This document shows, piece after piece, positions 46,887 through 55,233 of a stretch of 64,000 nt of DNA. Source of the stretch: Mesorhizobium sp. GTDB taxonomy: Bacteria; Pseudomonadota; Alphaproteobacteria; Rhizobiales; Rhizobiaceae. Numbering within the stretch: the stretch's first letter is position 1; each line of letters starts with the position of its first letter. Where the stretch lies: the NCBI GenBank assembly GCA_004017535.1, contig SAJS01000001.1:372001-436000 (forward strand), written 5' to 3'. Made by a program: the position numbers and the translations under genes. Below the pieces are notes generated by a model that saw only the letters and a list, made by a program, of their open reading frames with translations, searched no databases and was not told where the DNA came from.

Positions 46887-48257
46887 ATGGACACCAAGCC
46901 CGCCCCTTTCGTGCCGCCGGCGCCCAAGCCGCGCACCGAGCCGCCCTCGACGCTGGAGATGATGCGCATCGTCTACCGCAACCCGCTCGAATTGTGGGGC
47001 GAGCACACTTACAACGAACCCTGGGTTTCGGCCAATGGCGTCGGCGGACACCTGATCGTCGCCAACGATCCCGGCCTCATCCGACACGTGCTGATCGACA
47101 ACGCAAGGAACTACAAGATGGCGACGGTGCGCCAGCTGATCCTGCGGCCGATCCTGCGCGACGGGCTGCTGACCGCCGAGGGCGAGGTCTGGAAACGTTC
47201 GCGCAAGGCGATGGCGCCGGTTTTCACGCCGCGCCACATTTTCGGCTTCGCCGGGCCGATGCTGAGGCGCACGCTGGAATTTGTCACCCGCTATGAAGCG
47301 GGCGGCATGACGGATGTCGCGCATGACATGACGCTGCTCACTTACGACATCCTGGCCGAGACGCTGTTTTCCGGCGAGATCGCCGGCGAGCCGGGCAGCT
47401 TCGCCAAGGAGATCGACCGCCTGTTCGAGACCATGGGCCGCGTCGACCCGCTCGACCTGCTGCGCGCGCCCGAATGGCTGCCGCGCCTTACCCGCATCCG
47501 CGGTCGCAAGACCATGGCCTATTTCCGCAACATCGTCGCCGGCACGGTGAGGATGCGCGAGGAGCGGATGAAGCGCGATCCGGGTGGCGTGCCGCAGGAT
47601 TTCCTCACGCTTCTGCTGCGCGCCGAGGGGCCGGACGGGCTGACCCGCGCCGAAGTCGAGGACAACATCATCACCTTCATCGGCGCCGGCCACGAGACGA
47701 CGGCGCGGGCGCTGGGCTGGACGATCTATTGCCTGGCCGAGGCGCCCTGGGAACGCGACAGGGTCGAGCAGGAGATCGACGCCGTGCTGGCGCGCGAGCC
47801 CGATCCGACCAAGTGGCTGGACGCCATGCCGCTCACTCGCGCCGCCTTCGAGGAGGCGCTCAGGCTCTATCCGCCGGCGCCTTCGATCAACCGCGAGCCG
47901 ATCGAGCCGGAGACCTGGAACGGCCTTTATATTCCGAAATACGCCGCCGTGCTGGTGATGCCCTGGGTCGTGCACCGCCACAGAAAACTCTGGGACAGGC
48001 CGAATGCGTTCATGCCGGAGCGCTTCCATCCGGAAAACCGCGACAAGATCGACCGCTTCCAGTACCTGCCCTTCGGCGCCGGCCCGCGCGTGTGCATAGG
48101 CGCCAGCTTCGCCATGCAGGAGGCGATCATCGCTTTAGCGATCCTGTTGTCGCGCTTCCGCTTCGATGCGACGCCCGAGACCCGGCCATGGCCGGTGCAG
48201 AAGCTGACCACGCAGCCGCAGGGCGGCCTGCCGATGCAGGTCTCCCGGCGCGGCTGA
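46887..48257 (+). CDS. Cytochrome P450
   Basis: 456-aa soluble P450 (no membrane anchor). The oxygen-binding I-helix has FIGAGHETTARAL, the K-helix ExxR is in FEEALRLYPPAPS, and the haem thiolate is C403 in FGAGPRVCIGASFAMQEAI. The N-terminal sequence PPSTLEMMRIVYRNPLELWG and the CYP102-like core place it near bacterial fatty acid or terpenoid P450s, but the substrate is open. No ferredoxin or reductase gene is adjacent, so partners are elsewhere. Convergent with the NDUFA9-like gene, 10 bases apart. Confidence 0.95.
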   Translation: MDTKPAPFVPPAPKPRTEPPSTLEMMRIVYRNPLELWGEHTYNEPWVSANGVGGHLIVANDPGLIRHVLIDNARNYKMATVRQLILRPILRDGLLTAEGEVWKRSRKAMAPVFTPRHIFGFAGPMLRRTLEFVTRYEAGGMTDVAHDMTLLTYDILAETLFSGEIAGEPGSFAKEIDRLFETMGRVDPLDLLRAPEWLPRLTRIRGRKTMAYFRNIVAGTVRMREERMKRDPGGVPQDFLTLLLRAEGPDGLTRAEVEDNIITFIGAGHETTARALGWTIYCLAEAPWERDRVEQEIDAVLAREPDPTKWLDAMPLTRAAFEEALRLYPPAPSINREPIEPETWNGLYIPKYAAVLVMPWVVHRHRKLWDRPNAFMPERFHPENRDKIDRFQYLPFGAGPRVCIGASFAMQEAIIALAILLSRFRFDATPETRPWPVQKLTTQPQGGLPMQVSRRG

Positions 48258-48267
48258 GGCTGCCTGA

Positions 48268-49251
48268 TCACCGGTCGGCGATCGGCCGGCGCTGCTGGAA
48301 CTGGCCGGCGGCGCGGAAGCGCCAGAGATAGCTGGGCAGGATGGTGGCGATCGCCTGCGGCTGGATGCCCAGCCCCACAAGCGTCCTGGCGGCCTTGGCG
48401 GCTTCGTCCGAGACCACATTGTGCTCGCGCAGCTGCAGCACTTGGTCCTTGGTCAGGAGCGGATTGGGCAGCAGCTGGAGGATCGAGGCCTGGATGTTCG
48501 CCACCCAGAACGGCACCGGCACCAGCAGCCGACGGCGCTCGATGACCGTCAGCAGCTCTTCCATGCATTCCTTGAAGGTCAGCACCTGCGGGCCGCCGAG
48601 CTCATAGACCTGGCCACCTTTGACATTGCCGTCGACCGAGCGCGCCACCGCTTCGGCGACATCGCCGACATAGACCGGCTGCAGTTTGTTCTGTCCACCG
48701 CCGATCAGTGGCAGCACCGGAGAGTAGCGCGCCATGTTGGCGAAGCGGTTGAAGAAGGAGTCCTCCGGCCCGAAATTGATCGACGGCCGGAAGATGACGG
48801 CGTCCGCGATCGTATCGAACACCGCCTTTTCGCCGAGCGCCTTGGTGCGGGCATAGCTGGACGGGGAATTCGGGTCGGCTCCGAGCGCGGAGATGTGGGT
48901 GAGGCCGGCGCCGACCGATCGTGCGGCCTCGGCGACGGCGCGCGCGCCGAAATCGTGCACCGCGCCGAATTTCTGGCGGCCGGTCTCATGCAGGATGGCG
49001 ACGAGGTTGACGACGTGATCTGCGCCCTGCACGGCGCGGTCGACCGACCAGCGCACGCGCACATTGGCCTGCACCGGCTGGATCTGGCCGACATTGCCGA
49101 GCGGCTGCACATGGCCGGCAAGATCGGGCCGCCGGCAGGCGACACGGATGCGGTAGCCGCGCTTGGCAAGGGCACGGACGACATGGCGACCGACGAAGCC
49201 CGAGCCGCCGAAGACGACGACGAGCTTGGGGGTCTGCAGGATTTCGGTCAT
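48268..49251 (-). CDS. NDUFA9-like NAD(P)-binding (atypical SDR) protein
   Basis: 327-aa extended/atypical SDR related to the NDUFA9 (39-kDa) accessory subunit of complex I. The ATG at 49251 (MTEILQTPKLVVVFGGSGFVGRHVV) begins the Rossmann fold; a 98-residue upstream extension is not protein-like. Marks: GGSGFVGRHVV, VNLVAILHETGRQKFGAVH, YARTKALGEKAV (Tyr and Lys of the SDR site as Y-x3-K), FRPSINFGPEDSFFNRFANM. In Alphaproteobacteria its role in complex I assembly or ubiquinone synthesis is proposed, not shown here. Confidence 0.88.
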   Translation of the reverse strand: MTEILQTPKLVVVFGGSGFVGRHVVRALAKRGYRIRVACRRPDLAGHVQPLGNVGQIQPVQANVRVRWSVDRAVQGADHVVNLVAILHETGRQKFGAVHDFGARAVAEAARSVGAGLTHISALGADPNSPSSYARTKALGEKAVFDTIADAVIFRPSINFGPEDSFFNRFANMARYSPVLPLIGGGQNKLQPVYVGDVAEAVARSVDGNVKGGQVYELGGPQVLTFKECMEELLTVIERRRLLVPVPFWVANIQASILQLLPNPLLTKDQVLQLREHNVVSDEAAKAARTLVGLGIQPQAIATILPSYLWRFRAAGQFQQRRPIADR

Positions 49252-49381
49252 GACTGGCTCCGCGCGCGTGCTTGGCTGAAGCCGTTTCTTAATCCGTTTC
49301 TCGCCAAAGGCAAAGAGCGACCGGAAGTCGCCATCGGCTTGCTTTCTGACTGCCCGGAATGCCGCTCCGCCGCGTTTGGAG

Positions 49382-49410
49382 AAAACAGAAAACCCCGCCG
49401 AAGCGGGGTT
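49382..49410 (-). terminator. Rho-independent terminator with TTCG loop
   Basis: On the minus strand: AACCCCGC-TTCG-GCGGGGTT followed by TTCTGTTTTC. Located 214 bases behind the Ldh-family gene and before the NDUFA9-like gene, so it separates the two. Confidence 0.85.
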
Positions 49411-49623
49411 CTCCGGGCAGTTCCACGCCGAAGCAGGGTCCAACGAGGCGGCCTGACCTGAGACGGCATCAAGGTGGCGTGAAGCAAGCACGCCCGCCCC
49501 CGCCCTGAACGCCCGGCGCGGCCCCACCAACCGCGAGCCGAACAAAGCAACCAGGCGGTGCGCGGCGAGGGTGCCGCAGATGGGTCGCAGCAGGGCGAGA
49601 AAAGGTTCAATCGCTGGGGGAAA

Positions 49624-50625
49624 TCAGGCCGAGTAACGCTCGGCGAATTCCGAAATGCGCTGCACCACCGCCCTGGAAGTGGTGATGCCGCGCGCCCTTG
49701 CCTTCTCCGCGGCTTCGGCGCGGGAGCGTCCAGGAATATGCACGCCATAACGCCGCCGCAGCCGGTCGAGCTGGTCCTTCATGCGCAGCTCGAAATCCGG
49801 ATCGAGCAGCTTGGGCTCGATGGCGAGAACGAAGAGGCCTGTGCCGGGGCTGTCTTGGCCACCGGTGAATGAGGGCGCATCGAGCGACCAGTTGGCGCCG
49901 GAAATGCCGGCGGCCAGCACCTCGACCATCAAAGCGATGTTGGCGCCACGCTGGCCGCCGAAGGCAAGCATCGCGCCCTTCATCGCCGCTGCCGGGTCGG
50001 TGGTCGGGTTGCCGCTGGCATCAAGCGCCCAGCCTTCGGGGATCTTCTTGCCGTCCTCGGCCGCCTTGCGGATGTTGACGAAGGCGGTAGCGCTCGACGA
50101 CTGATCGATGACCAGCGGCGGCCCGTCGGCGGCAGGCGAGGCGAAGGACAGCGGGTTCGTGCAATAGACCGGCTTGACCGAGCCTGAGCCGGCAAGCAGG
50201 GCCGGCCCGTTGGTGGCGGCGAGGGACACCAGCCCCTGCTCGGCCAGCCGCCCGGTGAAATAGCCGAGCGCGCCGCATGTATAGGCGTTCTTCTGCGAGA
50301 AGATCGACACGCCGAACAATCTCGCAGCCTTGACCAGGTCATCGATCGTGCGGTCGAAGCCGGTATGGGCAAGCCCGCCGCGCGCATCCGAAAGATAGAC
50401 GGCGAGCGCCGGCCTGGTGATTGCCGGATCGGCATTGCCGTCGATGCGGCCGGCTTCGAGCGCCTCCAGATAATCGATGAAATGCGACAGCCCGACCGTC
50501 GACAGGCCTTCGGTCTCGGCCGCGATGATGGAAGCGGTCAGCGACTGCGCCGCCTCCTCACTGGCGCCGGCGCCGAGCGCCGCCATCCGGCATAGGCCTG
50601 TTGCCTGGTCGAGGGTGAGTTGCAT
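49624..50625 (-). CDS. Ldh-family (malate/L-lactate-type) NAD(P)-dependent oxidoreductase
   Basis: 333-aa enzyme of the PF02615 family, which includes ureidoglycolate dehydrogenase and delta1-piperideine/pyrroline-2-carboxylate reductase (DpkA). Marks: GLSTVGLSHFIDYLEALEAG, GGLAHTGFDRTIDDLVKAA, SQKNAYTCGALGYF, YCTNPLSFASPAADGPPL and WALDASGNPTTDPAAAMKG. ATG 50625 is preferred over a TTG one codon before. It is the last gene behind the ABC transporter genes on this strand, separated by a heptamer array. Reduction of a cyclic imino acid from arginine/ornithine or lysine breakdown would fit the neighbourhood; this is inference. Confidence 0.85.
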   Translation of the reverse strand: MQLTLDQATGLCRMAALGAGASEEAAQSLTASIIAAETEGLSTVGLSHFIDYLEALEAGRIDGNADPAITRPALAVYLSDARGGLAHTGFDRTIDDLVKAARLFGVSIFSQKNAYTCGALGYFTGRLAEQGLVSLAATNGPALLAGSGSVKPVYCTNPLSFASPAADGPPLVIDQSSSATAFVNIRKAAEDGKKIPEGWALDASGNPTTDPAAAMKGAMLAFGGQRGANIALMVEVLAAGISGANWSLDAPSFTGGQDSPGTGLFVLAIEPKLLDPDFELRMKDQLDRLRRRYGVHIPGRSRAEAAEKARARGITTSRAVVQRISEFAERYSA

Positions 50626-50640
50626 CAAAGTTGCCCTGCA

Positions 50641-50714
50641 GCGAGTAGCGAATAGGGAATAGCGAGCAGGGGAGATAAAGGAACTACTCGCTATTCGCTA
50701 CTCTCTATTCGCTA
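50641..50714. repeat. Inverted heptamer array 2 (unit GCGARTA)
   Basis: Left units GCGAGTA, GCGAATA, GGGAATA, GCGAGCA (50641-50668) face right units TACTCGC, TATTCGC, TACTCTC, TATTCGC (50685-50712) in inverted order. The last bases include the TAG stop of the hisM-like gene. Same layout as array 1 at 15316: behind one minus-strand gene and before the start of the next. Confidence 0.85.
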
Positions 50715-51521
50715 CCCGATCTTCACCGGAATCCTCGCCTCGATGCGGCTGAACGCAAAGACCAGGATGCCGGTGATCGTCATATAGATCAGTGCCAGAA
50801 GCAGCAAAGGCTCGTAGGTCAGGTAAGTGTCCTGCCGCACCTTGGAGGAGACGGCGAAGATGTCGATAACGCTGATCGTCGCCACCAGCGGCGTCGACTT
50901 CAGCTGCAGCACGGTCTCGCCGGTCAAGGTCGGCAGCGCCCGGTAGAAGGCCTGCGGCAGCCAGATGCGGCGGAAGATCTTCCAGCGGCTCATGCCGAAG
51001 GCGCGGGCGGCCTCCAGCTGTCCGTGCGGCACGCCGGCAAAGGCGCCGCGCATCACTTCGCCCTCATAGCCGGCGAAGGAGAAGGTCAGCGCCACCACGG
51101 CATAGGGCCAGGCCTGCCTGAGATACGGCCAGAGCCAGGATTCGCGGATCCACGGATATTGCGGAAAGATCGAGCCGAGGCCGTAATAGAGCAGCCAGAG
51201 CTGCAGGAGCAGCGGCGTTCCGCGGATGATGGTGCAGAAGACCTTGGCCGGTGCCGAGAACCAGATCGGTCCGCCGGCCTGGGCAAGCCCGAGCGGCACC
51301 GCAAGCGCAAAGCCCAGCGCGCTGGTGACGGCCAGGATCCAGAGCGCCCGCCAGATGCCCATCAGGCCCATCTCCCAATATTGCGGCAGCCAGTCCCAGC
51401 GCATGAAGAGGGCCGCGCAGAGCACCAGCGCAAAGGCGATCAGGATAAGCACGATGCGATGCGGCTTGAGCCAGATCGAGGCCCGCGCAGCCATGTTGAT
51501 CGCGGTGGCTTCGGCCGACAT
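50712..51521 (-). CDS. Amino acid ABC transporter permease (HisM/OccM type)
   Basis: 269-aa permease with five to six helices. ATG 51521 (MSAEATAINMAARASIWLKP) shares its A with the TGA stop of the upstream permease (TGATG), a tight coupling. A longer reading in this frame merely runs antiphase through that gene and is not real. The EAA loop is GQLEAARAFGMSRWKIFRRIWLPQA (split at the usual Gly), and IIRGTPLLLQLWLLYYGLG is typical of the polar amino acid family. Works with the next three listed genes as an importer of basic amino acids. Confidence 0.92.
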   Translation of the reverse strand: MSAEATAINMAARASIWLKPHRIVLILIAFALVLCAALFMRWDWLPQYWEMGLMGIWRALWILAVTSALGFALAVPLGLAQAGGPIWFSAPAKVFCTIIRGTPLLLQLWLLYYGLGSIFPQYPWIRESWLWPYLRQAWPYAVVALTFSFAGYEGEVMRGAFAGVPHGQLEAARAFGMSRWKIFRRIWLPQAFYRALPTLTGETVLQLKSTPLVATISVIDIFAVSSKVRQDTYLTYEPLLLLALIYMTITGILVFAFSRIEARIPVKIG

Positions 51522-52213
51522 CAGCGGGCCTCCTTGACGGAGGGCATGCCGCGCCGCGACCAGGCCTCGACGCGGCCGATGATCAGGTTGGAGAAGAGTG
51601 TCACCGCCAGGTAAAGCACGCCGGCGGCGACGTAGAAGAGCAGATAGGCCTTGGTGACACCGGCTGCCTGGCGCGTCGCCAGCGTCAGCTCGAAGAAGCC
51701 GACGACGGCAAGCAGCGCCGTGTCCTTGGTGGCGATGAGCCAGAGATTGGCAAGGCCGGGAATGGCGAAGGGCAGCATGGCCGGCAGGGTTATGCGCCGC
51801 AGCATAAGGCCGGGCGGCATGCCATAGGCGCGGGCGGCCTCGATCTGGCCTTGCGGGATGGCGAGGATGGCGCCGCGGATGACTTCGGTCGAATAGGCTC
51901 CCTGGACGAAACCCAGAACGAAAATGCCGGCCGCCAGTCCGCTGATGTCGACACGGCTGTATCCCATCGCCGCCAGCACCTGGTTGATGAGGTCGGTGCC
52001 GGCATAATAGAGCAGCAGGATCAGCACCAGTTCCGGCACCGCGCGGACCACGGTGGTGTAGACGGCCAGAAGGTCGCGCGTCACTGGCCCGCCATAGAGC
52101 TTGCCGAAGGCGCCGGCGGTACCGATCAGCAGGCCAAGGCAGGTGGCGCCAATGGCGATCTCGAGCGAATGCAGCAACCCGACCAGCAGCGTGCCGCCCC
52201 AGCCGGGCGCCAC
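51521..52213 (-). CDS. Amino acid ABC transporter permease (HisQ/OccQ type)
   Basis: 230 aa from the GTG at 52213 (MAPGWGGTLLVGLLHSLEIA). The EAA loop is GQIEAARAYGMPPGLMLRRI; VVRAVPELVLILLLYYAGTD is the conserved helix region. Relatives carry a slightly longer N-terminus, and the frame stays open to CTG 52270, adding LIDAFLPASAAGIFELLSP, which reads like genuine protein and has GGGGGCG before it. The start is therefore uncertain. A family C repeat ends 26 bases before the CTG and may have displaced the original start region. Confidence 0.9.
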   Translation of the reverse strand: MAPGWGGTLLVGLLHSLEIAIGATCLGLLIGTAGAFGKLYGGPVTRDLLAVYTTVVRAVPELVLILLLYYAGTDLINQVLAAMGYSRVDISGLAAGIFVLGFVQGAYSTEVIRGAILAIPQGQIEAARAYGMPPGLMLRRITLPAMLPFAIPGLANLWLIATKDTALLAVVGFFELTLATRQAAGVTKAYLLFYVAAGVLYLAVTLFSNLIIGRVEAWSRRGMPSVKEAR

Positions 52214-52295
52214 GGGTGACAGGAGCTCGAAAATGCCGGCCGCGGAGGCCGGAAGAAAGGCGTCGATCAGCTTCGCCCCCGGATTGCTGGCTACA

Positions 52296-52394
52296 GTGGT
52301 TCACCGTTTCACGGAAACGGCGAACCGCTCTATTTCTTTGTTTCACGCAAATTCCGGACGGAAAACCGCTCACACTTTTCCTGGAATTGCTCTA
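52296..52394 (-). repeat. Family C palindromic repeat (full, two-hairpin copy)
   Basis: Reverse orientation: GTGGTTCACCGTTTCACGGA, then AACGGCGAACCGCTC, linker ATTTCTTTGTTTCACG and the GCAAATTCC/GGAATTGC hairpin. Lies inside the ABC operon, between the binding-protein gene and the hisQ-like gene. A short hairpin CGCTGAC/GTCAGCG (52397-52416) adjoins it and may end part of the binding-protein transcripts. Confidence 0.85.
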
Positions 52395-52480
52395 GCCGCT
52401 GACGTCGAGGTCAGCGACTTGCATGCGTGGCAAGGTTGGGCATGGCGCGTGCGCAATGCCCTCACTCATCGGCGAGAGGC

Positions 52481-53278
52481 TCAGTTCGACTGCGTGGCGC
52501 CGCCATAGATGTCGAAGTCGAAATACTTCTTCGAGATCTCGTCATATTTGCCGTTGGCGCGGATCGCCTTGATGCCGGCGTTGAACTTTTCCTTGAGCGC
52601 GGTGTCTTCCTTGCGGATGCCGGCGCCGACACCCGGTCCCAGCACCTCGTCGTCCGGGGCCACCATGCCCTTCAGGTCGCAGCAGGCCTTGCCCTGGTCG
52701 GATTTCAGGAATTCGCCGAGCGCGATCGAGTCGGCCTGCACCGCGTCGATGCGGCCGGCGGCCAGGTCGTTGTTGGCTTCATCCTGCGTCTGGTATTCCT
52801 TGATCTCCTGCGCGCCGGTGAAGTGCTTCTTGGCGTAGACGGCATGCACCGTGGACACCTGGACGCCGATCACCTTGCCCTTGAGATCGTCCGGCGTGGC
52901 GCCGAACTTCTGGTCCTTCGGCCCGATGATGGCGGTCGGGGTGTTATAGTACTTGTCCGAGAAGTCGATCGTCTTCTCGCGCTCGGCGGTGATCGACATC
53001 GAGGAGACGATGGCGTCGATCTTCTTGGTGGTCAGCGCCGGGATGATACCGTCCCAGGCAACCGGCGTGATGACGCAGTCGAGCTTCTCTTCGGCGCAGA
53101 CCGCGTCGACGAAATCGATCTCCCAGCCCACCCATTTGCCGCTGGCGTCGGGCGAGGTGAAAGGCGGGTAAGGTTCGGCGGCGACGCCGATCTTGACCTG
53201 CTCGGCCTTGGCCACGCCGCCCATCGCCGCGACGCCGAGAAGCAGCGCGGCGGCGAAGGTCTTGAGAACAGTCTTCAT
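52481..53278 (-). CDS. Basic amino acid ABC transporter binding protein (HisJ/ArgT/OccT type)
   Basis: 265-aa periplasmic binding protein of family 3. The signal peptide is MKTVLKTFAAALLLGVAAMG followed by AKA-E cleavage. VKIGVAAEPYPPFTSPDASG, VGWEIDFVDAVCAEE, and DAIVSSMSITAEREKTIDFS are the lysine-arginine-ornithine/histidine signature stretches. A Cys pair CCDLKG may be a disulfide unusual for this family. It is encoded between the ATPase and permease genes. The ligand is probably arginine, ornithine, octopine or a related guanidino compound, judged by the enzymes next door. Confidence 0.92.
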   Translation of the reverse strand: MKTVLKTFAAALLLGVAAMGGVAKAEQVKIGVAAEPYPPFTSPDASGKWVGWEIDFVDAVCAEEKLDCVITPVAWDGIIPALTTKKIDAIVSSMSITAEREKTIDFSDKYYNTPTAIIGPKDQKFGATPDDLKGKVIGVQVSTVHAVYAKKHFTGAQEIKEYQTQDEANNDLAAGRIDAVQADSIALGEFLKSDQGKACCDLKGMVAPDDEVLGPGVGAGIRKEDTALKEKFNAGIKAIRANGKYDEISKKYFDFDIYGGATQSN

Positions 53279-53334
53279 GTCAGGACTCCCAGTTTGTTGT
53301 TGTTCCCGGTTTTCACTCCGCTTGATGCCGGCCC

Positions 53335-54150
53335 CTAGCCGACATTGCGGAGGAATTGTTTGAGCCTTTCGGATTTGGGCGCGCCGAACAGCTGTTCGGG
53401 CGGACCCTCTTCCTCGACCAGCCCGTTGTAGAGGTAGACGACATGCGTCGCGACCTCGCGGGCAAACTTCATTTCATGCGTCACCAGCACCATGGTGCGC
53501 CCCTCGCGCGCCAGATCGCCGATCACTTTCAGCACCTCGCCGACCAGTTCCGGATCGAGCGCCGACGTCGGCTCGTCGAACAGCATCACGCGGGGATTGA
53601 TCGCCAGCGCCCGCGCGATCGCGGCGCGCTGCTGCTGGCCACCGGACAGGAATGCCGGATAGACGTCGCGCTTTTCCGCCAGCCCGACGCGGGCGAGCAG
53701 CTTCTCCGCCTGGGCTATCGCCGCGTCGCGCTTGACGCCGAGCACATGCACCGGAACCTCGATGACGTTCTCGATCAGCGTCATGTGGCTCCACAGGTTG
53801 AAATTCTGGAACACCATGCCGAGCCTCGAGCGGATGCGCTCGATCTGCCGGCGGTCGGCCGGAACGGTGTGGCCGTGACTGTCGGCCTTGAGCTTGATCT
53901 CCTCGCCATTGACCCGGATGATGCCGCTGGTCGGGTTTTCCAGGCAGTTGATGCAGCGCAACAGCGTCGATTTGCCGGAGCCGGAGCCGCCGATGATAGC
54001 AACCACCTCGCCGTCTCGCGCCGACAGCGAAACGCCCTTCAGCACATGCAATTGGCCGAATTTCTTGTGCAGATTCTCGACATGAATGGCTTCGGCGGCG
54101 GCGCTTTGCGCCTTGCCGGATTGGACTGGGGCGGCATCCGCCACGCTCAC
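53335..54150 (-). CDS. Amino acid ABC transporter ATPase (HisP/OccP type)
   Basis: 271-aa ATP-binding subunit. Walker A GGSGSGKST is at about 54-62, the Q-loop in VFQNFNLWSHMTL, signature LSGGQQQR, Walker B VMLFDEPTSALDPE and the H-loop VLVTHEMKFA. An N-terminal extension of about 20 residues (Ala/Ser-rich) precedes the usual start. First gene of the transporter unit on the minus strand, divergent from the amidinohydrolase gene across 210 bp, so both may share control by the BetI-like regulator. Confidence 0.94.
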   Translation of the reverse strand: MSVADAAPVQSGKAQSAAAEAIHVENLHKKFGQLHVLKGVSLSARDGEVVAIIGGSGSGKSTLLRCINCLENPTSGIIRVNGEEIKLKADSHGHTVPADRRQIERIRSRLGMVFQNFNLWSHMTLIENVIEVPVHVLGVKRDAAIAQAEKLLARVGLAEKRDVYPAFLSGGQQQRAAIARALAINPRVMLFDEPTSALDPELVGEVLKVIGDLAREGRTMVLVTHEMKFAREVATHVVYLYNGLVEEEGPPEQLFGAPKSERLKQFLRNVG

Positions 54151-54283
54151 CGGGCGACCTCTCTATGGTCGAAGGAAGGTCGTCGAACGTCCATCCGGCT
54201 AATCAACATACGCTGTACTGCCCACTCCAGACCTCAGCATGGACCCGACAGCGCGAGCCCGTCAATCCCGCTCATTACGGCAC

Positions 54284-54311
54284 TTGCGGCGTTGTTGTGC
54301 AAGTGTATAAA
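54284..54311 (+). promoter_or_regulatory. Possible sigma70 promoter for the amidinohydrolase operon
   Basis: TTGCGG (54284-54289) and TATAAA (54306-54311), 16 bases apart, about 50 bases before the ATG at 54361. The leader is AT-rich with T-tracts. Sequence match only. Confidence 0.4.
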
Positions 54312-54360
54312 TAGTCTTTCATGAAATTTTTTCGCTTTTTTTCATCTTAGAAGGGCATCG

Positions 54361-55233
54361 ATGAGCGCTTTCGGATCACAGTCCATGGCGGCGCCGTTGC
54401 GGCGCGTGCTGATGCGTTCGGCGGCCAACGCCATGCGCGGCGCCGACAGGGCTGCCTGGCACTATGGCCCGGGTTTCGACCCGGCGAAAGCAGCAATGCA
54501 GCATGCGCTCCTTGCCGAACTGGTGGCGGTTTCGGGTGCCGAGATCGAGTGGATCGAGGACAAGGCCGACGGTCTCGCGGATTCGGTGTTCACGCATGAC
54601 CCGTCGCTGATGACCGATCGCGGCGCGCTGATCCTGTCCATGGGCAAACCGTTGCGCGCCAAGGAGCCTTCGCTGCATGAGGAGACCTATGGAAGGCTGG
54701 GCATTCCGGTCCTCGGCCGCGTCGAGGCGCCCGGTCAGGTCGAGGGTGGCGACTGCGTATGGGTGGATGCCCGCACGCTGGCGATCGGGCGCGGCGTGCG
54801 CACCAATCAGGAAGGCATCCAGCAGGTCGCCAACCTGCTGACGCCGCTCGGCATTTCCGTCTACGGTTTCGACCTGCCGCTGTGGCAGGGCGAGGAGGCC
54901 TGCCTGCATCTGATGTCGGTGATCAGCCCGCTGGCCGACGACCTCGCGCTGGTCTATTCGCCGCTTCTGCCGGCCCCGTTCTATCAGATGCTGAAGGCGC
55001 GTGGCATCCGCTTGGTCGAAGGCGATCCGCAAGAGTTCGCCGCGTCCAACGGCCTCAGCCTGAACGTGCTGCCGACCAGCCCGTTGAAGGTCATTGCCGT
55101 TGCCGGCTTTCCCAAGACCAAAGCAGCGATGGAAGCCGCCGGCTGCGCGGTCGAGATCTTCGAGGCGGATGCGCTTTGCATCGCCTGCGAAGGCGGACCG
55201 ACATGCCTGACGCGGCCGATCCTTCGCCAATGA
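54361..55233 (+). CDS. Arginine deiminase/dimethylargininase-family amidinohydrolase
   Basis: 290-aa guanidino-group hydrolase of the amidinotransferase fold. Substrate and catalytic stretches: DSVFTHDPSLMTDRGAL, VEGGDCVWVD with the Glu-Gly-Gly-Asp at 128-131, catalytic His at 183 in CLHLMSV, and the nucleophile Cys at 282 in EGGPTCLTRP, as in DDAH and arginine deiminase. It would free ammonia or an amine from arginine, methylarginine or another guanidino compound to give citrulline or a ureido product. Its start opens a plus-strand operon with tetR, the decarboxylase and possibly the SDR. Exact substrate is open. Confidence 0.85.
   Translation: MSAFGSQSMAAPLRRVLMRSAANAMRGADRAAWHYGPGFDPAKAAMQHALLAELVAVSGAEIEWIEDKADGLADSVFTHDPSLMTDRGALILSMGKPLRAKEPSLHEETYGRLGIPVLGRVEAPGQVEGGDCVWVDARTLAIGRGVRTNQEGIQQVANLLTPLGISVYGFDLPLWQGEEACLHLMSVISPLADDLALVYSPLLPAPFYQMLKARGIRLVEGDPQEFAASNGLSLNVLPTSPLKVIAVAGFPKTKAAMEAAGCAVEIFEADALCIACEGGPTCLTRPILRQ

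Noticed and set aside
50712-52373. Apparent 553-codon fusion protein covering both ABC permeases
   Set aside because: Only the last 269 codons are permease; the first part is the wrong frame of the HisQ-like gene, which is intact at 51521-52213.
52397-52416. Hairpin CGCTGAC/GTCAGCG as terminator of the binding-protein gene
   Set aside because: Seven-base stem without a T-run; kept only as a possible attenuator in the entry for the adjacent repeat.
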